From NCBI GenBank assembly GCA_947446925.1, contig CANFHU010000001.1:124001-188000 (forward strand): a stretch of 64,000 bases of DNA, in the 5' to 3' direction. The notes under the pieces were generated by a model that ran no database searches, was not told where the DNA came from, and worked only from the letters and a program-made list of their open reading frames with translations. The stretch comes from Flavobacteriia bacterium. Its GTDB lineage: Bacteria > Bacteroidota > Bacteroidia > Flavobacteriales_D > Crocinitomicaceae. Position numbers and translations under genes: made by a program. The first letter of the stretch is position 1, and every line of letters begins with the position of its first letter. Of the stretch, positions 60,331-64,000 are shown piece after piece.

Positions 60331-61303
60331 ATAATTGCCCTTTTAGGTTATTGATTACATCTATTTCAGTCGCATCTACATGGTTTAATTCTGAAAGATA
60401 AAAAGATGCCCAATCCACGATATTAATAATGTATAAGGAACGTTGTATTACGTCTTCTCCTTTTGCTTTTAACAAAAATACATTTTTGGTTTTCGATTTG
60501 ATTACATCTATGGAGAATTGTAAACGTGTCACATTTCGTTCGTGCCAATCTCCTGAATCTAAAAACAAAGCACCATAAGAATCATTACCTAGACCCCAAC
60601 CAACCAATTCATTGTGATTCATTTCCGGAATGGTATGATTACAACATAATATTTTACCGTTTTCGTTGAATTGTTGTCTTGCTCTTATAGCAACTGCTTC
60701 ATAATTTGAAGCAGAATAAATCATTACAAAGGTATCTTTCAAGAAAGCAGCTAACTTATGTGCTTCTTCTTTAATTTCCGATTCATTTGCAATTAATATG
60801 TCTGCACTTTTTCTAAAACTTTCCAAATGCGAAGCATTTACAAAACCTAATTGGACAAAAATATTAATTAATTGTCCTAGAGAAAATGCCAATGCTGTAC
60901 GTGGAGGATTTCCACCTGGAACTAAAATGTAATCTAATCCATTTTGTTCACAAAATGCAGCTATTTTTCCTCCAGAGGATATGCCGATAATATGCGCACC
61001 AACTTCTAACGCTTTGGTTACACAAAAAAGTGTTTCTTCTGTTTCGCCAGAATAGGATGAACCTATCACTAATGTATTAGGTCCGACATAACTTGGGAAC
61101 GTATAATCTTGGACTAATTGTACCGGAACTTTTAATTCATCTTGTAACCATTGGGAAACTAATTTTCCACCAATACCTGAACCACCCATGCCACAAATCA
61201 ATATGTTTTGAATCGTGTTTTTTGGTGCTTTAAAAGTCATTTTTGAAGCAATCTCTAATGATTCTATGATGTTATTTGGGAAGGCAGCAATTAGTTTATC
61301 CAT
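60317..61303 (-). CDS. Bifunctional phosphoglucose/phosphomannose isomerase
   Basis: A 328-residue SIS-domain protein. N-terminal SIS: ILICGMGGSGIGGKLVSQWL and LVIGSSYSGETEETLFCV with the phosphate-binding Ser/Thr; HIIGISSGGKIAAFCEQNG follows. The C-terminal half has RQQFNENGKILCCNHTIPEM, then NHNELVGWG, which contains the catalytic His/Glu characteristic of the PGI/PMI type. It interconverts glucose-6-, fructose-6- and mannose-6-phosphate. CAAATATA at 61324-61331 (TATATTTG on the minus strand) is a possible -7 box. Confidence 0.9.
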   Translation of the reverse strand: MDKLIAAFPNNIIESLEIASKMTFKAPKNTIQNILICGMGGSGIGGKLVSQWLQDELKVPVQLVQDYTFPSYVGPNTLVIGSSYSGETEETLFCVTKALEVGAHIIGISSGGKIAAFCEQNGLDYILVPGGNPPRTALAFSLGQLINIFVQLGFVNASHLESFRKSADILIANESEIKEEAHKLAAFLKDTFVMIYSASNYEAVAIRARQQFNENGKILCCNHTIPEMNHNELVGWGLGNDSYGALFLDSGDWHERNVTRLQFSIDVIKSKTKNVFLLKAKGEDVIQRSLYIINIVDWASFYLSELNHVDATEIDVINNLKGQLSNLK

Positions 61304-61363
61304 TGTTTTAGAATTTATAAGAACAAATATAATTAATCCAAGATATAAAAGTGTGATTCTGTG

Positions 61364-62050
61364 TTATTTTACAGCAGCTAATAATGCTTCTACTAAAGAT
61401 TCATTCACATCCCCGTATTTCGCAGTATAATCTTCCGAAGCTAATTTAATCACTTCAAAAGCTTCTTCTTTACCATACACATGTGTAATTTCTACATTCT
61501 TTCCAGCACCATCTAAATCTTTATATGTTAAGAAGAAGTGACGTACACGGTCGATTACCATTTTTGGCATCTCCGAAATATCGTTGATATCTCCATACGC
61601 TTGATCACCTTTTAATACCGCGATTATTTTATCATCTGCCTCACCACCATCTAACATGCGGAAACCACCGATAACTTTTGCTTCACATAAAATATTTACA
61701 TGATTAAAACTTCTTTCACTCAATACACAAATATCTAATGGATCACCATCACCAACGATATTAGTTCTTCCTGTTTTTTCGTTCGCAAATGCTGCCACTT
61801 TCGTGTCACAGTAAGTCTTAGGAACAAACCCGTATAAACAAGGCATGTGATTAGATAATTTTTGTGGACGATCTACCATGATATGACCAGAAGGTTTATC
61901 GATTTCATATTTAATCGCATCTGCAGGTGTAATTTCAATGAATGCATTCACTACTGCTGGTGCTTTTTCGCCAACTTCCATTCCATGCCAAGGATGTGAC
62001 ACAAAACGTTGATTCATGATATCGATGATTTTTTTAACTTCTTCTTTCAT
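61364..62050 (-). CDS. ppa: Inorganic pyrophosphatase (soluble, family I)
   Basis: A 228-residue enzyme hydrolysing PPi to drive biosynthesis. The metal-binding signature is DGDPLDICVLSER; other conserved parts are EITPADAIKYEIDKPSGHIM, LYGFVPKTYCD and IAVLKGDQAYGDINDISEMP. The extended N-terminus (NQRFVSHPWHGMEVGEKAPA) matches the longer Bacteroidota form. TATATTTG on the minus strand at 62092-62085, 35 bases upstream of the ATG, is a probable -7 box. Confidence 0.95.
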   Translation of the reverse strand: MKEEVKKIIDIMNQRFVSHPWHGMEVGEKAPAVVNAFIEITPADAIKYEIDKPSGHIMVDRPQKLSNHMPCLYGFVPKTYCDTKVAAFANEKTGRTNIVGDGDPLDICVLSERSFNHVNILCEAKVIGGFRMLDGGEADDKIIAVLKGDQAYGDINDISEMPKMVIDRVRHFFLTYKDLDGAGKNVEITHVYGKEEAFEVIKLASEDYTAKYGDVNESLVEALLAAVK

Positions 62051-62103
62051 AACGTGCTATTTTATTATTGAATTTTTCCGAACACAAATATAGTAGAAAT
62101 CAA

Positions 62104-62133
62104 AAAGAGCTTGCTAATAAATGCAAGCTCTTT
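62104..62133 (-). terminator. Intrinsic terminator after the trypsin-like protease gene
   Basis: Stem AAAGAGCTTGC (62104-62114) / GCAAGCTCTTT (62123-62133), 8-base loop, with a T-run downstream on the minus strand. It follows the gene that stops at 62163 and separates it from ppa. Confidence 0.85.
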
Positions 62134-62162
62134 ATGGAATATTTATTTTTTGTGATGGATAG

Positions 62163-63878
62163 TTATCGGATGGATAAATTTAAATAATCAGCTACTAAGT
62201 ATGCAGGTATTGCAAAACCAACACCTTCTGTACTGAAACCAATTAATTTAGAAACTACAATTCCATGTAAATGTCCTTGTGCATCAAATACAGGTCCACC
62301 ACTGTTACCACCATTAATTGCCATCCCCAATTGTATAAATTTGGTTTCATTATATTCTCTAAAATTAGAAATAATACCAACGGTTACCGTTTGTCCTAGA
62401 TCAATAGATTTTGGCGCACCGATAGTATAAACATCCTGCATTACTTCTGCAGTTTTTTTAGAAGATAATTCAAATACTTTATCAAATTTTGCATCAATTT
62501 TAAGTAAGGCTACATCTTTAAAACGGTTAAATCTAACCACTTTTGCAGGCACTTCAGTACCATTTGCTAGAATAACAGTTACATCTCGTTGTTTTTTTGT
62601 GTTATCACCCGCTACTACGTGGTAGTTGGTTAAGATATAACCGTCTTTCGTAATTGCGAAACCACTACCATGTCCCATGTCTACCCCTTTTTCTTTCGTT
62701 TTTACAATTACCGTACCCTTAAAAGCTTCTGTTTTATTTGTAATCACTTCCCCCGCATTAGGTCCATTTATGGATAACGCTGCGTCTTCAATTTTAAATG
62801 TTTTAACCACTTTTAAATTTTTTACAAAAATTGGATTTTTTCCAAGTTTTAGATAAGAAATTGTTAAAGCATCGCCAATAAGTTTTGTCCAACCTTCATA
62901 ACTGTAAGTAGAGGAAGAATAATCGTACGAAGAAATAGATTTAAAATTTCCAGAAAATTCAGTTGTTACGATTGAATCTATTATTTCGTTATATGTATTT
63001 TTAATATACCACGTAATACCTACTTTACCTTTATAAAATTTTCCCCAACGGTTGGCGATTTCATACGTAGTAATTTTTTTTATGGATGCATCTAAAACTA
63101 GCGTATTATTTTCATTGTAAAAGATCTTGTTTACCGTGTCAATAAACTTTGTTTTCTTTAACAATGTGTACATTTCTTCTGTATACTTTGTATCATCCGA
63201 TGTTAAGTTATTTGGCTCTACATCTTCCTCTAAACGCTTTGTATTTTTACCTTTTTTCTTGTTTCTTTCCTCTGCTTTTTTGTCGGCAATTGCTTGTTTA
63301 TCAGATGCTTTTTGAGCCTTTGCTTCTGCGTCTTGAATGTTTTTCTTCAAATTTGCTGGGTCATAATCCACATATATATATGGTAGATCTTTTGTTTTAT
63401 CCTGAATATTTAAACTAATCGTATTTACGTTTACGTATTTATCATTCTCCGTTCTATTTGTTAGTTTCGATTCTTCTGTTGAAGGATTAAAGTTATAATT
63501 AGAATGGAAACTTACACATTTTGGATTAGCAAAATCCCAAATTGCTGGATAAATAAATGGATAAATACTTAAAACTGCAAGTGGATAGAATGCGATTGGT
63601 CTTCCCTTTTTCAGAATCACATCGTATACATCTTTTGCATCTTTTTTTCTAATAACTACTTGGTTAACTGCTCCTTCTGTTTTATCTACTTTCGCTGTAA
63701 AGGTTTTTCCTTTCCCTACCATTTCTTTATTTACATACACTTCATTATCGGAAGCGTTCGTAGTAAAAGTTACCTTTTGTTTTTTAGGTAAAAAAATGGT
63801 TGCAAAACATCCTGAAAGGGATAATGAAATCGCAACTGTAAGCGATAATAAAACAAGTGTTTTTAATTTTTGAAACAT
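62163..63878 (-). CDS. Trypsin-like serine protease lipoprotein
   Basis: A 571-residue protein with lipobox (LSLSGC, Cys near 23). An N-terminal PEGA-like beta domain (VTFTTNASDNEVYVNKEMVG, then KGKTFTAKV) is followed by a membrane-proximal hydrophobic stretch, a Lys-rich linker and a middle domain (about 225-355). The C-terminal trypsin-like domain (about 385-571) has the HtrA-type triad: His in ILTNYHVVAG, Asp in RFKDVALLKID, Ser in GGNSGGPVFD. It lacks a PDZ domain, so it is not DegP. A tandem paralogue lies just upstream at the window edge. Confidence 0.88.
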   Translation of the reverse strand: MFQKLKTLVLLSLTVAISLSLSGCFATIFLPKKQKVTFTTNASDNEVYVNKEMVGKGKTFTAKVDKTEGAVNQVVIRKKDAKDVYDVILKKGRPIAFYPLAVLSIYPFIYPAIWDFANPKCVSFHSNYNFNPSTEESKLTNRTENDKYVNVNTISLNIQDKTKDLPYIYVDYDPANLKKNIQDAEAKAQKASDKQAIADKKAEERNKKKGKNTKRLEEDVEPNNLTSDDTKYTEEMYTLLKKTKFIDTVNKIFYNENNTLVLDASIKKITTYEIANRWGKFYKGKVGITWYIKNTYNEIIDSIVTTEFSGNFKSISSYDYSSSTYSYEGWTKLIGDALTISYLKLGKNPIFVKNLKVVKTFKIEDAALSINGPNAGEVITNKTEAFKGTVIVKTKEKGVDMGHGSGFAITKDGYILTNYHVVAGDNTKKQRDVTVILANGTEVPAKVVRFNRFKDVALLKIDAKFDKVFELSSKKTAEVMQDVYTIGAPKSIDLGQTVTVGIISNFREYNETKFIQLGMAINGGNSGGPVFDAQGHLHGIVVSKLIGFSTEGVGFAIPAYLVADYLNLSIR

Positions 63879-63915
63879 TTAAATTGTATTTAGGATTTAT
63901 TATTTAATGCGCGTA

Positions 63916-64000
63916 TTATTTTGCATTTAAATTTAGATAATTTGCTACCATATAACTTGGAATAGCAAATGCTACCCCCTCGGTATTTTTACCAATTAAC
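63916..64000 (-). CDS. C-terminus of a second trypsin-like protease (cut by window edge)
   Basis: The minus-strand frame open at the window edge reads LIGKNTEGVAFAIPSYMVAN, then YLNLNAK and a stop at 63916-63918. The next gene ends LIGFSTEGVGFAIPAYLVAD then YLNLSIR: 19 of 27 positions are identical. This is the substrate-pocket end of the same protease family, so the two are tandem duplicates in the same orientation, 37 bases apart. Confidence 0.85.
   Translation of the reverse strand, partial: LIGKNTEGVAFAIPSYMVANYLNLNAK

Noticed and set aside
1-64000. tRNA, rRNA and prophage genes
   Set aside because: No cloverleaf with TTCGA-type arm, no ribosomal RNA signature and no phage structural or integrase gene was recognised by eye; a dedicated covariance-model search could still find a small RNA.

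Overview
The window comes from an AT-rich bacterial chromosome of the phylum Bacteroidota, probably class Flavobacteriia; the genus cannot be read from the sequence. The evidence is lineage-typical families (IPExxxVDY protein, DUF4286, a PorE-like TPR/PD40/CRD/OmpA protein, a moxR-DUF58-BatA-BatB-BatC-BatD locus), several promoters with a TAnnTTTG -7 box, and frequent TTG or GTG starts. No rRNA, tRNA, CRISPR array or prophage was seen, and no gene-free stretch exceeds about 210 bases.

Layout. 1-2855 (minus strand): an edge-truncated MazF/PemK toxin with its antitoxin, a frameshifted membrane-protein gene, an MNT/HEPN toxin-antitoxin pair and a band-7 protein. 3051-5840: tetrapyrrole genes hemA-hemC-hemD, overlapping an opposing LytTR regulator. 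6535-9287: a NarL-type response regulator and a TPR histidine kinase. 9284-13311: an SMP-30-like secreted protein, an aldose epimerase-like enzyme, a Tet-type MFS transporter and an FtsE-like ATPase. 13466-19838: a 1041-residue TPR protein with an outer-membrane beta-barrel partner, a lipoprotein and a leucine-rich-repeat protein. 19804-28853: ribF, an SGNH lipoprotein, a NamZ-type (DUF1343) muramidase, an FtsX/LolC-type permease, a PorE-like protein and uvrC. 29030-33389: a PpiD-like chaperone, an outer-membrane protein, a TPR protein and a small His/Lys-rich secreted protein. 33507-40942: DUF4286-rsmA, purN, acpP-fabF-rnc, an IPExxxVDY protein, pyruvate kinase and a KBL-type acyltransferase. 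41069-50579: a REP-associated Y1 transposase (RAYT), then the Bat aerotolerance operon on the minus strand. 50691-64000: small zinc-ribbon and HTH proteins, a YqaA-type membrane protein, a Ppx/GppA phosphatase, an AAA/DUF4143 ATPase with upstream iterons, an AlgJ/AlgI-type acetylation pair, dxs, an EamA transporter, a bifunctional sugar-phosphate isomerase, ppa, and two tandem trypsin-like proteases, the second cut by the window edge.

The most unusual content is repetitive DNA interacting with genes. (1) The same 28-bp palindromic core, beginning GTAG and ending CTAC, lies inside the RAYT coding sequence and 30 kb away after the aldose epimerase gene; a diverged relative sits where rsmA and purN converge. 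At each site the core is extended by different flanks that are nevertheless perfectly self-complementary. (2) Two about 130-bp direct repeats bracket a membrane-SRPBCC gene that interrupts the Bat operon between batB and batC; one repeat runs into the 5' end of the batC-like gene and supplies its possible GTG start. (3) Four AAGGGTTA-type direct repeats, spaced 33, 33 and 32 bp, precede the AAA/DUF4143 gene.
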